Source of the DNA: JBFJVD01 sp041624375
GTDB taxonomy: Bacteria; Chloroflexota; Anaerolineae; Anaerolineales; E44-bin32
DNA: 13,010 nt
Assembly: GCA_041624375.1 (NCBI GenBank)
Contig: JBFJVD010000063.1
Span: 1-13,010, forward strand
Reading direction: 5' to 3'
Below, piece after piece: positions 1-7,048 of this stretch. Within the stretch, counting starts at the first letter, position 1; each line of letters starts with the position of its first letter. Below the pieces are notes generated by a model that worked only from the letters and a program-made list of their open reading frames with translations, was not told where the DNA came from and did no database searches. Position numbers and translations under genes: made by a program.

Positions 1-399
1 CAGGATCCTGAGCACCGGCTTGAAGTTGAACTCGTGGTCGACGACGCCGAATCCGGCCGCGCGTTTCTCACCGCGCTTGGGTTCCGCCTGACCTGGATCT
101 ACGAGAAGTTCCGGGAGACCTATGAGCTCCAGGGCACAGAGGTCGTGCTGGACGAGCTCCCCTTCGGCCAGTTCGTTGAAATTGAGGGGCCGGATCTGGC
201 CACCGTTCGCCACGCGGCCGGCTGGCTCAAGCTGGAATGGGGCCGCCGCGTGGCTGCCAGCTATGGCGAGCTATTCCTTCATCTTCGCAGTGCAAAGCAT
301 TTCGCATTTGAGGATGCCACCTTTGAAAACTTCCGTCAGCTTCCATCCATCCTTCCCAGCGACCTGGGAGTCGAAGACGCGTGGGAAAGGGAGCCCTAG
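1..399 (+). CDS. CYTH-domain protein (CyaB-like class IV adenylate cyclase / triphosphatase family), C-terminal part
   Basis: The reading frame is open from the first base, so the start lies upstream of the window; 132 codons are present. The residues include Y-E-K-F-R-E-T-Y-E-L and then VVLDELPFGQFVEIEG, a hallmark of the CYTH (CyaB/thiamine triphosphatase) tunnel fold, where the alternating acidic residues bind divalent metal and the basic ones bind the triphosphate. The N-terminal ExExK motif would lie outside the window. Family members hydrolyse thiamine triphosphate or inorganic triphosphate, or make cAMP; the sequence here does not decide which. The stop codon touches the ATG of the following mutase (TAGATG), so the two are very likely cotranscribed and translationally coupled. 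Family assignment is firm, substrate unknown. Confidence 0.8.
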   Translation, partial: QDPEHRLEVELVVDDAESGRAFLTALGFRLTWIYEKFRETYELQGTEVVLDELPFGQFVEIEGPDLATVRHAAGWLKLEWGRRVAASYGELFLHLRSAKHFAFEDATFENFRQLPSILPSDLGVEDAWEREP

Positions 400-2061
400 A
401 TGACGACCTCACTCGATCAGGCCCGCCAGGCGTGGGCCGACCAGATCCTGAAACCGGCATTGAAGGACCATCCGGAACGCCGCCAGCGGTTTGAGACCGC
501 CTCCGGCATCCCGCTCGAGCGTGTCTATCTGCCCTCGATGCCGCCGGCCGACTACCTGGAGCACATCGGCTTTCCAGGCGACTTCCCCTTCACACGTGGG
601 GTTCAGCCGACGATGTACCGTGGCCGGCTCTGGACGATGCGGCAGTATGCGGGCTACGCCACTGCCGAGGAATCGAACCAGCGCTATCACTATCTACTCC
701 AGGCCGGCCAAACCGGACTCTCGGTGGCCTTCGATCTCCCCACCCAGATCGGGTATGACGCCGACGATCCGATCGCGCAGGGTGAGGTCGGACGCGTCGG
801 TGTCTCGATCTCGACTCTCGATGACATGGCCCTGCTCTTTGAGGAAATCCCACTCGAGCGAGTTTCGACCAGCATGACGATCAATGCGCCAGCGGCGGTC
901 CTGCTGGCCATGTACCTGGCGGTTGCTCGCCGGCAGGGCGCCGATCCAGCCCACCTGCGCGGAACGATCCAGAACGACATCCTGAAGGAATATGTCGCCC
1001 GCGGAACATATATCTTCCCTCCCAAGCCGGCGATGCGTTTGATCACCGGCGTCTTTCGCTATGCCCATGAGCACCTGCCGCGCTGGAACACGATCTCGAT
1101 TTCGGGCTACCACATCCGCGAGGCCGGGGCGACCGCAGTGCAGGAAGTCGCCTTCACGTTGGCGAACGCGGTCGCCTATGTCGAGGCCGCGCTGGAAGCC
1201 GGGCTGAAGATCGACGAATTCGCTCCCCAGCTGACCTTCTTCTTCAGCGTCGACAACCACTTCCTCGAGGAAATCGCCAAGTTCCGGGCTGGCCGCCGCC
1301 TGTGGGCTCGCTTGATGCGCGAGCGCTTTGGAGCGCAGGACCCCCGCTCTTGGCGGCTGCGCTTCCACGCGCAGACGGGGGGCTCCACCCTCACGGCACA
1401 GCAGCCCGAGAACAATGTGGTTCGGGTGGCCCTTCAGGCGCTGGCCGCCGTGCTCGGCGGGACGCAGTCGCTGCACACCAACAGCATGGATGAAGCGCTT
1501 GGCCTCCCGACCGAAGACGCCGCCCGGCTGGCCCTGCGCACCCAGCAGATCATCGGATATGAGACCGGTGTCGCCGACACGGTGGATCCGCTTGGGGGTT
1601 CTTACGCCATCGAGCGCCTGACCGATGAAATCGAGTCCCGCGCACGCGCCTATCTCGAGGAGATCGAGGACCTCGGCGGCGCCCTTGCAGCCATCGACGC
1701 GGGCTACATCCAGCGCCAGATTCAAGACTCGGCCTACCGAAGGCAGCAGGCGATCGAGCGCGGTGACGAGACTGTCGTTGGCGTGAATGCCTTCGAGAGC
1801 GGAGAACCATCGTCGATCGAAATCCTGCGAGTCGATCCGGCCATCGAACGCGCCCAGCGGGAGCGGGTGGCGGCTGTTCGGGCCCGACGTGACGCCGACC
1901 GCACCGGGGCATTGCTTGACCATTTGAAGCGCGCTGCGCTGAGCGATGAAAACCTGATGCCCCTTTTGATCGAATGCGTGGAGGCCGACGCCACCTTAGG
2001 AGAGATCTGCGGCACGCTCAGGCAGGCCTGGGGGGAATACGAGCCGCCCGTAACGGTCTAG
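400..2061 (+). CDS. mcmA: Methylmalonyl-CoA mutase, large (substrate-binding) subunit
   Basis: This is a 553-residue TIM-barrel domain of a B12-dependent acyl-CoA mutase, interconverting (R)-methylmalonyl-CoA and succinyl-CoA in the cytoplasm. It is the stand-alone large-subunit length and lacks the C-terminal B12-binding domain of the ~730-residue one-chain enzymes, so it needs a separate small subunit. Residues visible by alignment from memory to the Propionibacterium enzyme are Y83 (its Y89), R201 (its R207, which binds the substrate carboxylate) and H238 (its H244). Together Y and R are the methylmalonyl-CoA signature. Other family motifs are GTIQNDILKEY, ISISGYHIREAG, LTAQQPENN and GGTQSLHTNSMDEAL. 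The start is fixed by the abutting upstream stop and a purine-rich GGGAAAGGGAG about 5 nt before ATG. Epimerase follows 78 bp downstream, giving the expected pathway pair. Confidence 0.92.
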   Translation: MTTSLDQARQAWADQILKPALKDHPERRQRFETASGIPLERVYLPSMPPADYLEHIGFPGDFPFTRGVQPTMYRGRLWTMRQYAGYATAEESNQRYHYLLQAGQTGLSVAFDLPTQIGYDADDPIAQGEVGRVGVSISTLDDMALLFEEIPLERVSTSMTINAPAAVLLAMYLAVARRQGADPAHLRGTIQNDILKEYVARGTYIFPPKPAMRLITGVFRYAHEHLPRWNTISISGYHIREAGATAVQEVAFTLANAVAYVEAALEAGLKIDEFAPQLTFFFSVDNHFLEEIAKFRAGRRLWARLMRERFGAQDPRSWRLRFHAQTGGSTLTAQQPENNVVRVALQALAAVLGGTQSLHTNSMDEALGLPTEDAARLALRTQQIIGYETGVADTVDPLGGSYAIERLTDEIESRARAYLEEIEDLGGALAAIDAGYIQRQIQDSAYRRQQAIERGDETVVGVNAFESGEPSSIEILRVDPAIERAQRERVAAVRARRDADRTGALLDHLKRAALSDENLMPLLIECVEADATLGEICGTLRQAWGEYEPPVTV

Positions 2062-2078
2062 GCCAAGGCCCGTTCCAT

Positions 2079-2107
2079 TTGTAGACATAGTTGCACGCGC
2101 GTAGAAT
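2079..2107 (+). promoter_or_regulatory. Candidate sigma-70 promoter for the epimerase gene
   Basis: In the 78-bp gap after the mutase there is TTGTAG at 2079-2084 and TAGAAT at 2102-2107, separated by 17 bp. The -10 matches consensus at five of six positions, the -35 at only three. It would put the transcript start near 2114, about 26 nt before the epimerase ATG. The gene could also simply be read through from the mutase, since no terminator is seen in the gap. Confidence 0.35.
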
Positions 2108-2139
2108 GGAATCAGACGAGTCAGGAAGACGAGGTCGGC

Positions 2140-2727
2140 ATGTCCTCCGTACGCCGCATTGATCACGTGGCTATCGTTGTGGACGACATCGAAGCTGCGC
2201 TCAGCTTCTGGCGGGATGCCCTCGGGCTGCAGTTGACGCATGTCGAAGACGTGCCCAGCCAGGAATCGGTGGTGGCCTTTCTCCCGACAGGCGAAGCCGA
2301 GATCGAGCTGGTCAAGCCAAGCACCGAAACCAGCGGGGTTGCCCGCTATCTTGACAAGCGGGGACCCGGGATTCATCACCTATGTCTTGAGGTCGACGAC
2401 ATCGAACGCTGCCTGGCGCGTCTACAGGCCAATGGGGTGCGCCTGATCAACCCCCATCCAGTGATCGGCACGGGAGGCAAGCGGATCGCCTTCATCCACC
2501 CCGAGAGCACCCACGGTGTCCTCATTGAGTTGTATGAAACATCCCAGAACGAACGGCTCATCCGTATCGATCGCGCCCGCACCCTGGCGGACCGAGTCCT
2601 CACGGAGGGTCAGGTGATGGCTGCTGGCGTCCTTGGATTTCTGCGCGCCCTGCGCGCTGAACCGGATGGCCGCCGCGCCGCCGTCGCGAAGCAGGCGGCG
2701 CTTCCCGTCACGGAAGACCCGAATTGA
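2140..2727 (+). CDS. mce: Methylmalonyl-CoA epimerase with C-terminal extension
   Basis: A 195-residue protein of the vicinal-oxygen-chelate (glyoxalase) fold. It interconverts (S)- and (R)-methylmalonyl-CoA, linking propionyl-CoA carboxylase to the mutase encoded just upstream. Two VOC modules are visible: RIDHVAIVVDDIEAALSFW near residue 6, and GIHHLCLEVDDIE near residue 77. The metal ligands expected for the family are present: H9, E56 in EIELV, H79 or H80, and E130 in VLIELYE. The catalytic part ends near residue 135. The remaining ~60 residues exceed the usual 135-150-residue length and read as a charged, partly helical tail. The start at 2140 has GGAAG and GAGG purine stretches upstream (about 2123-2134). 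Epimerase identity is strong because both motifs and neighbours agree. Confidence 0.92.
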   Translation: MSSVRRIDHVAIVVDDIEAALSFWRDALGLQLTHVEDVPSQESVVAFLPTGEAEIELVKPSTETSGVARYLDKRGPGIHHLCLEVDDIERCLARLQANGVRLINPHPVIGTGGKRIAFIHPESTHGVLIELYETSQNERLIRIDRARTLADRVLTEGQVMAAGVLGFLRALRAEPDGRRAAVAKQAALPVTEDPN

Positions 2728-2750
2728 CTCTTGAAACCCATGGGATAGAA

Positions 2751-2776
2751 AAGGAGCGGGACGAGACCCGCTCCTT
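2751..2776. terminator. Bidirectional intrinsic terminator between convergent genes
   Basis: A perfect 10-bp stem (AAGGAGCGGG / CCCGCTCCTT) surrounds a 6-nt loop. It lies between the epimerase stop (2727) and the stop of the minus-strand membrane protein (2836). On the plus strand it is followed by TTATGT. On the minus strand the 3' side reads CCTTTTCTATC, which is the more U-rich side. It plausibly ends both transcripts. Confidence 0.8.
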
Positions 2777-2835
2777 ATGTAGGCGATCCCGCCGCGCCCT
2801 TCCACGGCAAGATCGCACGGACCCGCGTAGGGTGG

Positions 2836-3303
2836 CTAACGGCGAATTTTCACATGAAGGGGAACAAGCTCGGGCTGTGGGGCGCGCCATTCGGCCATGC
2901 CCTTCATCATCAGCCCTAGCCCTCCCATCACCCCAAGACCCACCGCCATCACCAGGCTGGCGTAGAAGGCGGTCAGCAGGGGCGCCGCAAGGATCTGAAT
3001 GGAGACGCTTGGCGCTTCGGGCCCGATCAACGTGGAGGGAGCCAGCAAGCCCAGCATCACGCCGAGCGGGGCGACCAAGATATAGCCAAGAATGATCATC
3101 AGCTTTCCAGCTGGGGTCTGCATACCGCGGCGGAACATGAAGAAAAGCGCACCGCTGGCAAGCCCTGCCAGGAAGAGGCCGAGCGCCTGTCCGACAAGTT
3201 CCAATCCGGTCGGGAAGTACTTGAAATGGATGACCAGGTAGCCAAGCCCGAGGAAGGGCCAGGCGGAGCCAATCATCGTCAGCGAAAGCAGTTTCGACCG
3301 CAT
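2836..3303 (-). CDS. Small polytopic membrane protein, function unknown
   Basis: A 155-residue hydrophobic protein with about four predicted membrane helices: around residues 6-25 (LLSLTMIGSAWPFLGLGYLV), 35-55, 65-90 and 100-130. It ends in a short basic tail (HVKIRR). I do not recognise a family. An upstream GTG at 3318 in the same frame is possible, but the ATG ending at 3303 is preferred because GGAGG sits 5 nt before it. The gene converges on the epimerase and diverges from the second mutase, so it is a separate transcription unit inserted between the acyl-CoA genes. Nothing ties it functionally to them. Codon use looks normal for the window. Confidence 0.75.
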   Translation of the reverse strand: MRSKLLSLTMIGSAWPFLGLGYLVIHFKYFPTGLELVGQALGLFLAGLASGALFFMFRRGMQTPAGKLMIILGYILVAPLGVMLGLLAPSTLIGPEAPSVSIQILAAPLLTAFYASLVMAVGLGVMGGLGLMMKGMAEWRAPQPELVPLHVKIRR

Positions 3304-3308
3304 CTTAT

Positions 3309-3313
3309 CCTCC
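3309..3313 (-). promoter_or_regulatory. Shine-Dalgarno GGAGG deciding the membrane-protein start
   Basis: On the minus strand GGAGG is followed by a 5-nt spacer (ATAAG) and then ATG at 3303. This motif falls inside the reading frame if the upstream GTG at 3318 is used, which argues for the shorter protein. Confidence 0.7.
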
Positions 3314-3334
3314 AGCACGTACCGTCAGAACGAT

Positions 3335-3348
3335 TCTCGATATCGAGA
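3335..3348. promoter_or_regulatory. Perfect 14-bp palindrome in a divergent promoter region
   Basis: TCTCGATATCGAGA equals its own reverse complement. It lies between the divergent membrane-protein gene (start 3303) and the second mutase (start 3474), about 31 bp upstream of the former. Position and symmetry suit a dimeric repressor or activator site. No regulator gene is adjacent, so the assignment is by form only. Its 10-bp core (TCGATATCGA) recurs at 11259-11268 before the pyrophosphate-type phosphofructokinase. Confidence 0.4.
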
Positions 3349-3423
3349 TTGTGCCACACGAGATCCTGGGCGTGGTGAGTCTGCAAGCCAGGTGTAAGCC
3401 CCCAGCTTGCGGCCCACGCTCGT

Positions 3424-3432
3424 TGCTATAAT
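3424..3432 (+). promoter_or_regulatory. Extended -10 promoter for the second mutase
   Basis: TGCTATAAT is a perfect TATAAT hexamer (3427-3432) preceded by the TGn extension. No good -35 sits at 17 bp; the nearest TTG (3407) gives a 14-bp spacer. Extended -10 promoters tolerate a poor -35. The predicted transcript start is near 3439, about 35 nt before the ATG at 3474. Confidence 0.6.
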
Positions 3433-3473
3433 CGTGACAACCGTGAAACGTCTCCTGGGAGAGCCAAACATCC

Positions 3474-5153
3474 ATGTATGACAAGAACGTGCTAGCCAAG
3501 CTACAGCAAGCCTATGCACAATGGGAGAACTCAACGCTGGGAGACTCCATCGCCCGCCTGCCGGAGCGACGCAAGGTCTTCCTCACGACCTCCTCTGAGC
3601 CGATCGCGCGCATCTACACGCCGCTTGATCTGACTGGCCACGATTACTTCGACGACCTGGGCTTGCCCGGCGAGTTTCCCTACACGCGCGGCATCCACCC
3701 TACCCTGTATCGTGGTCGGGTGTGGACGATGCGAATGTTTGCCGGTTTCGGCACCGCCGAAGAAACCAACGCACGCTTTCGCTACCTGCTGGATCAGGGG
3801 CAGACCGGGCTTTCCATCGCATTCGATCTGCCCACCCTCATGGGCTACGACACGGATGCGCCCGAATCGCTCGGCGAATTCGGCAAATGCGGGGTCGCCG
3901 TGTCTTCCCTCAGAGACATGGAGATTCTGCTCGAAGGGATCCCGCTGGAGCAGGTATCGACCAGCATGACGATTAACTCGCCGGCGGCGGTCATCTGGGC
4001 GATGTACATCGCCGCCGCCGAAAAGCAGGGCGTGCGCCCCGATCAGCTGCGGGGAACCCTGCAAAACGACATCCTTAAGGAATACATCGCCCAAAAAGAA
4101 TTCATCTTCCCGCCAGAGCCTTCGATGCGGCTGGTCATCGACACGATCGAGTATGGCCAGCAGCAGCTGCCGCAGTGGAACACGATCTCCATCTCCGGCT
4201 ACCACATCCGCGAGGCAGGGTCCACTGCCGTCCAGGAATTGGCCTTCACCCTGCTCGACGGCATGGAATACGTGCGCTGGGGCATCGAGCGCGGTCTGGA
4301 TGTGGACGAGTTCGCGCCCCGACTCTCCTTCTTCTTCAACGCCCACAACGACTTCTTTGAGGAGATCGCCAAGTACCGCGCCGCAAGGCGGATCTGGGCG
4401 CGGGAGATGCGCGACACCTTCGGCGCGCAGGCGCCTCGCTCCTGGCTGCTCCGCTTCCACACACAGACGGCCGGGGTTTCCCTGACGGCCCAGCAGCCCG
4501 AGAACAACATCGTGCGCACCACAGTGCAGGCGCTCGCCGCAGTGCTGGGCGGCACGCAATCGCTGCACACCAATTCCATGGACGAAGCGCTCGCGCTGCC
4601 GTCCGAGCACGCGGTCACGATCGCGCTGCGCACGCAGCAGGTCCTGGCGGAGGAATCCGGCGTGGTCAACACGGTGGATCCGCTGGGCGGCAGTTACTTC
4701 GTCGAAGCGCTCACCAACCGGATGGAGTCGCAGGCGCGAGACTACTTCCGCCAGGTTGAGGAGATCGGCGGCGTGCTCCCGGCCATCGACGCCGGGTTCT
4801 TCCAGCGTGAGATCCAGGACGCCGCTTACCAGTACCAGCGGGAGGTCGATGAGCACGATCGGTCGATTGTCGGCGTCAACGCCTACGCGGAAGTCGGCGG
4901 CTACAGCATTCCGATCCTGGAAATGGATCCAGAGGGCTACCGCAGACAGGTTTCCCGGCTAAGGGAGCTGCGCGAGACACGCGACAACGGCGCCGTCGGT
5001 CAGGCCCTTGACCGGCTGCGCATCGCCTGTGAAGGCACCGAGAATACCATGCCCTACATCCTCGACGCCGTCCGCGTCTACGCAACGCTCGGGGAGATCA
5101 TCGGCGTGATGAAGGAGGTCTTCCACACCTACGAAGAACCCGTCTGGATCTAG
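3474..5153 (+). CDS. Acyl-CoA mutase large subunit, probable isobutyryl-CoA mutase (IcmA-like)
   Basis: A 559-residue B12-dependent mutase TIM barrel, paralogous along its whole length to the mutase at 400-2061 and likewise lacking a B12-binding domain. Its numbering matches the Propionibacterium methylmalonyl-CoA mutase directly. At the discriminating positions it has F89 (in TMRMFAGFG) instead of Tyr and Q207 (in KEYIAQKEF) instead of Arg, with A116 and H244 kept. F and Q are the isobutyryl-CoA mutase pair. 2-hydroxyisobutyryl-CoA mutase would have Ile and an Asp in place of A116. KEYIAQKE and RFHTQTAGVSLTAQQP also resemble Streptomyces IcmA as I recall it. The likely reaction is isobutyryl-CoA to n-butyryl-CoA, in valine or butyrate metabolism. 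GGGAG lies about 10 nt before the ATG; a terminator follows. Automatic annotation would probably call it methylmalonyl-CoA mutase. Confidence 0.85.
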   Translation: MYDKNVLAKLQQAYAQWENSTLGDSIARLPERRKVFLTTSSEPIARIYTPLDLTGHDYFDDLGLPGEFPYTRGIHPTLYRGRVWTMRMFAGFGTAEETNARFRYLLDQGQTGLSIAFDLPTLMGYDTDAPESLGEFGKCGVAVSSLRDMEILLEGIPLEQVSTSMTINSPAAVIWAMYIAAAEKQGVRPDQLRGTLQNDILKEYIAQKEFIFPPEPSMRLVIDTIEYGQQQLPQWNTISISGYHIREAGSTAVQELAFTLLDGMEYVRWGIERGLDVDEFAPRLSFFFNAHNDFFEEIAKYRAARRIWAREMRDTFGAQAPRSWLLRFHTQTAGVSLTAQQPENNIVRTTVQALAAVLGGTQSLHTNSMDEALALPSEHAVTIALRTQQVLAEESGVVNTVDPLGGSYFVEALTNRMESQARDYFRQVEEIGGVLPAIDAGFFQREIQDAAYQYQREVDEHDRSIVGVNAYAEVGGYSIPILEMDPEGYRRQVSRLRELRETRDNGAVGQALDRLRIACEGTENTMPYILDAVRVYATLGEIIGVMKEVFHTYEEPVWI

Positions 5154-5174
5154 TGGTTCTCCAGTCAAACCTCT

Positions 5175-5205
5175 AACCTCCGGCGCGGTGGCGGCGCCGG
5201 AGGTT
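5175..5205 (+). terminator. Intrinsic terminator of the second mutase
   Basis: A perfect 12-bp GC-rich stem (5175-5186 with 5194-5205) encloses a 7-nt loop and is followed by TCTATTT. It begins 21 bp after the mutase stop. Confidence 0.85.
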
Positions 5206-5226
5206 TCTATTTGGCAGGACCCTGCC

Positions 5227-5255
5227 TTGCCCTCACGGAGCGGGTGTGCTAGTTT
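5227..5255 (+). promoter_or_regulatory. Weak candidate promoter of the lipoprotein gene
   Basis: TTGCCC (5227-5232) and TAGTTT (5250-5255) are 17 bp apart, and TGC precedes the -10 as an extended element. Each hexamer matches only about half of consensus. It lies just after the previous gene's terminator and about 50 bp before the lipoprotein ATG, the place a promoter is needed. Confidence 0.3.
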
Positions 5256-5291
5256 CGTCTCCCGCATCGTCCCTTGATCGAAGATGCAACC

Positions 5292-5298
5292 GGGGAGG
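5292..5298 (+). promoter_or_regulatory. Shine-Dalgarno GGGGAGG deciding the lipoprotein start
   Basis: This strong ribosome-binding site is 8 nt before the ATG at 5307. The longer frame starting at 5274 would place it inside the coding region and put eleven polar residues before the signal peptide, so 5307 is preferred. Confidence 0.75.
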
Positions 5299-5306
5299 TT
5301 GCCACG

Positions 5307-6080
5307 ATGCACATTCGACGAACGAGTCTGGCACTCTGGATCGCCGCCGCCGGGCTTCTGGCCGGCTGCAACCTGCCACTGCCGACCGTGGCGCCCGAGC
5401 CAGAGGCGCTCGAAACGGCCGTCGCCGGTACCCTGACGGCCGAAGCCGGCGAGCAAGAGCCGCCCAGTGAGACGCCCCAGCCGCCAACCGAGACCCAGAG
5501 CCCCAGCGCGTCGCCGAGCGCCACGACGGCGCCGAGCGCCACACTCGGCCCAACCGCCACCAACACCGCCCCGCCGGAGGGCGTCAGCCTGAACTGCGAC
5601 GGCACCTACCAGCGGGTGCGCATCGTCGATCAAGGCGCAAGTGGAAAGACTGTCTTTGTTGACAACTGGGTGGGAAACAGCTGGGTCAACGTCTGGAGCC
5701 TCGCCGGCGGGGACCCGATGCTCAAGCAGATCCTCGAAGAAGCAGGATGGTACCAGTTCAGCGGCTGCCAGAAGCTGGTCATCGTGCCGATGCGCAACTC
5801 CGACCCGCGCGTCACCATCGAATTGACCATCCATGTGTGGAACGGCAACGGGATGAGCCAGGTCTACACCAACACCGGCTGGTTTGGCGAGTGGTCGAAG
5901 ATCGGCGACATCATCCGCATGCGCGAAGCGAGCAAGCTGGGCTCGATCAATGGTTCGCCGCTGACAGCCTGCGAGTGGGTGACGCTGGAGCACACCTGGA
6001 ACGGGAACGCGTTCGTGCAATCCGGGTCGTTGATCGAGCCAGTGGCCAACTGCACGGTGAGCGTGACGGCGCCGCCATAG
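5307..6080 (+). CDS. Secreted lipoprotein with Pro/Thr/Ser linker and W-N-G motif domain, function unknown
   Basis: A 257-residue protein with a lipoprotein signal peptide: basic MHIRR, a hydrophobic stretch, then LLAGC with the lipidated cysteine at residue 21. Residues about 50-90 are a low-complexity Pro/Thr/Ser/Ala-rich linker that would hold the globular part away from the membrane. The C-terminal ~165 residues hold four cysteines (97, 154, 222, 249) that could pair in disulfides, and two related motifs, HVWNGNG near 176 and HTWNGNA near 229. These suggest an internal duplication of a beta-rich extracellular unit. I do not recognise a named family and assign no reaction. It follows a terminator, so it starts a new transcription unit, and precedes the DUF4013 gene by 181 bp. 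Confidence 0.82.
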   Translation: MHIRRTSLALWIAAAGLLAGCNLPLPTVAPEPEALETAVAGTLTAEAGEQEPPSETPQPPTETQSPSASPSATTAPSATLGPTATNTAPPEGVSLNCDGTYQRVRIVDQGASGKTVFVDNWVGNSWVNVWSLAGGDPMLKQILEEAGWYQFSGCQKLVIVPMRNSDPRVTIELTIHVWNGNGMSQVYTNTGWFGEWSKIGDIIRMREASKLGSINGSPLTACEWVTLEHTWNGNAFVQSGSLIEPVANCTVSVTAPP

Positions 6081-6261
6081 GTCGACGCCGTCCCGGCACG
6101 GCCCAGATGGATGGGTTTCGTCTCTCCGCTTGCACCCTGCCCGCAACCGTTGTAAGCTTCGACCGGCTGTTCAGACCGTTGGCCAGGTCCTGTTTAGCCC
6201 AACACCCACAGGTAGCACCCGAACCACAAGCCGGATGGGAGCCTTCTGAGAGGAGAACGCA

Positions 6262-6954
6262 ATGGACTACGGCGCTTCCTTCGCATTCATCACCCAGGAC
6301 GAGGACTGGATCAAGAAGCTGGCGATCGGATCGGCGGTCGTCCTCGTCGGCATCCTGACCTTCGGCCTCGGCCTGATTCCCCTCGGCGGCTGGCTAGTCG
6401 AGACCGCCCGGCGGGTGATCAAGGACATGGATCCGACGCTGCCGGATTGGAGCGACTTCGGCGCGCTGATCCGCGACGGCCTGAAGCTGGTGGTGGTCAG
6501 CATCGTCTGGACGCTGCCGATCACGCTCCTCTCGGTTTGTGTCGGAGTCGCCAGTGTCTTCCTGGCTGAGCAAGGCTCGGGCGGGGAGACGACCGCCTCA
6601 CTGCTCTCGGCTCTGATCAGCTGCCTCTCGCTTCCCTATGGCCTGGTGTTGTGGCTGCTCCTCCCAGGGGCTATCGGAGTCCTGGCCGAGGAGGACAACC
6701 TGGGCAAGGCGATCAATCCAGCGACGGCCTTCCGGCTGGTTCGTGACAACGCCGGCGGTTATGTCGTCGTTATGCTGATCGCTGTAATCGTCGCCCCGAT
6801 CATTGAACTCGTCGGCGCGCTGGTCTGCCTCATCGGCTTGCTGCCGGCCGCGGCTTACGTCACCGCTGTCCTCGGCCATCTGTCCGGCCAGGCCTACCGT
6901 GTGGCCACCGCCGCCGGCGGCTCGTCCGCTTCGGCGACTGCCATCAGCAGCTAA
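6262..6954 (+). CDS. DUF4013-type polytopic membrane protein
   Basis: A 230-residue integral membrane protein. Hydrophobic segments lie around residues 20-45, 73-100, 110-140 and 165-210. A short amphipathic start (SFAFITQDEDWIKKLAIG) and the motif LPDWSDFGALIRDGLKL near residue 60 between the first two helices are typical of the DUF4013 family as I know it. Its biochemical role is unknown. AGGAGA sits 5 nt before the ATG. The Ser/Ala-rich C-terminus is unremarkable. It stands in the same direction as the lipoprotein gene 181 bp upstream, in which I see no clear terminator, so joint transcription is possible. A hairpin follows the stop. Confidence 0.82.
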   Translation: MDYGASFAFITQDEDWIKKLAIGSAVVLVGILTFGLGLIPLGGWLVETARRVIKDMDPTLPDWSDFGALIRDGLKLVVVSIVWTLPITLLSVCVGVASVFLAEQGSGGETTASLLSALISCLSLPYGLVLWLLLPGAIGVLAEEDNLGKAINPATAFRLVRDNAGGYVVVMLIAVIVAPIIELVGALVCLIGLLPAAAYVTAVLGHLSGQAYRVATAAGGSSASATAISS

Positions 6955-6983
6955 CTCGTCACCTGCGCTTATCCAAAGAAAAC

Positions 6984-7016
6984 GAAGCCGCCTCCTGCAA
7001 GTTGGGAGGCGGCTTC
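6984..7016. terminator. Intrinsic terminator shared by convergent genes
   Basis: A perfect 12-bp stem (GAAGCCGCCTCC / GGAGGCGGCTTC) with a 9-nt loop lies between the DUF4013 gene and the convergent amidohydrolase. On the minus strand it is followed by GTTTTCTTTGG, a good U-tract. On the plus strand only TGCTT follows. It is strongest for the amidohydrolase but may serve both. Confidence 0.8.
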
Positions 7017-7048
7017 TGCTTCCCCGCTCGAGCCCCTTTTGCTGAACG

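Noticed and set aside
694..1923. Long minus-strand open frame (409 codons) opposite the first mutase
   Set aside because: It is antisense to an unmistakable mutase gene. Its length follows from the strong codon bias of that gene, and the translation resembles no protein. A similar antisense frame lies opposite the second mutase at 3531-4856.
3474..5153. Second mutase as 2-hydroxyisobutyryl-CoA mutase
   Set aside because: That enzyme has Ile at the position of F89 and Asp at the position of A116; neither is present.
400..5153. The two mutases as a recent tandem duplication or assembly artefact
   Set aside because: The proteins differ throughout, including the pocket residues, and shared DNA stretches are short and limited to conserved motifs. 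They are old paralogues.
6087..6102. Hairpin GCCGT / ACGGC after the lipoprotein stop
   Set aside because: The stem has only 5 bp and no T-run follows, so it is not a credible terminator.
4959..6146. Minus-strand open frame of 395 codons spanning the mutase end, a terminator and the lipoprotein gene
   Set aside because: It runs through a strong plus-strand terminator and over two well-supported genes. The residue composition is the Arg/Gly/Ala-rich type expected of a shadow frame.
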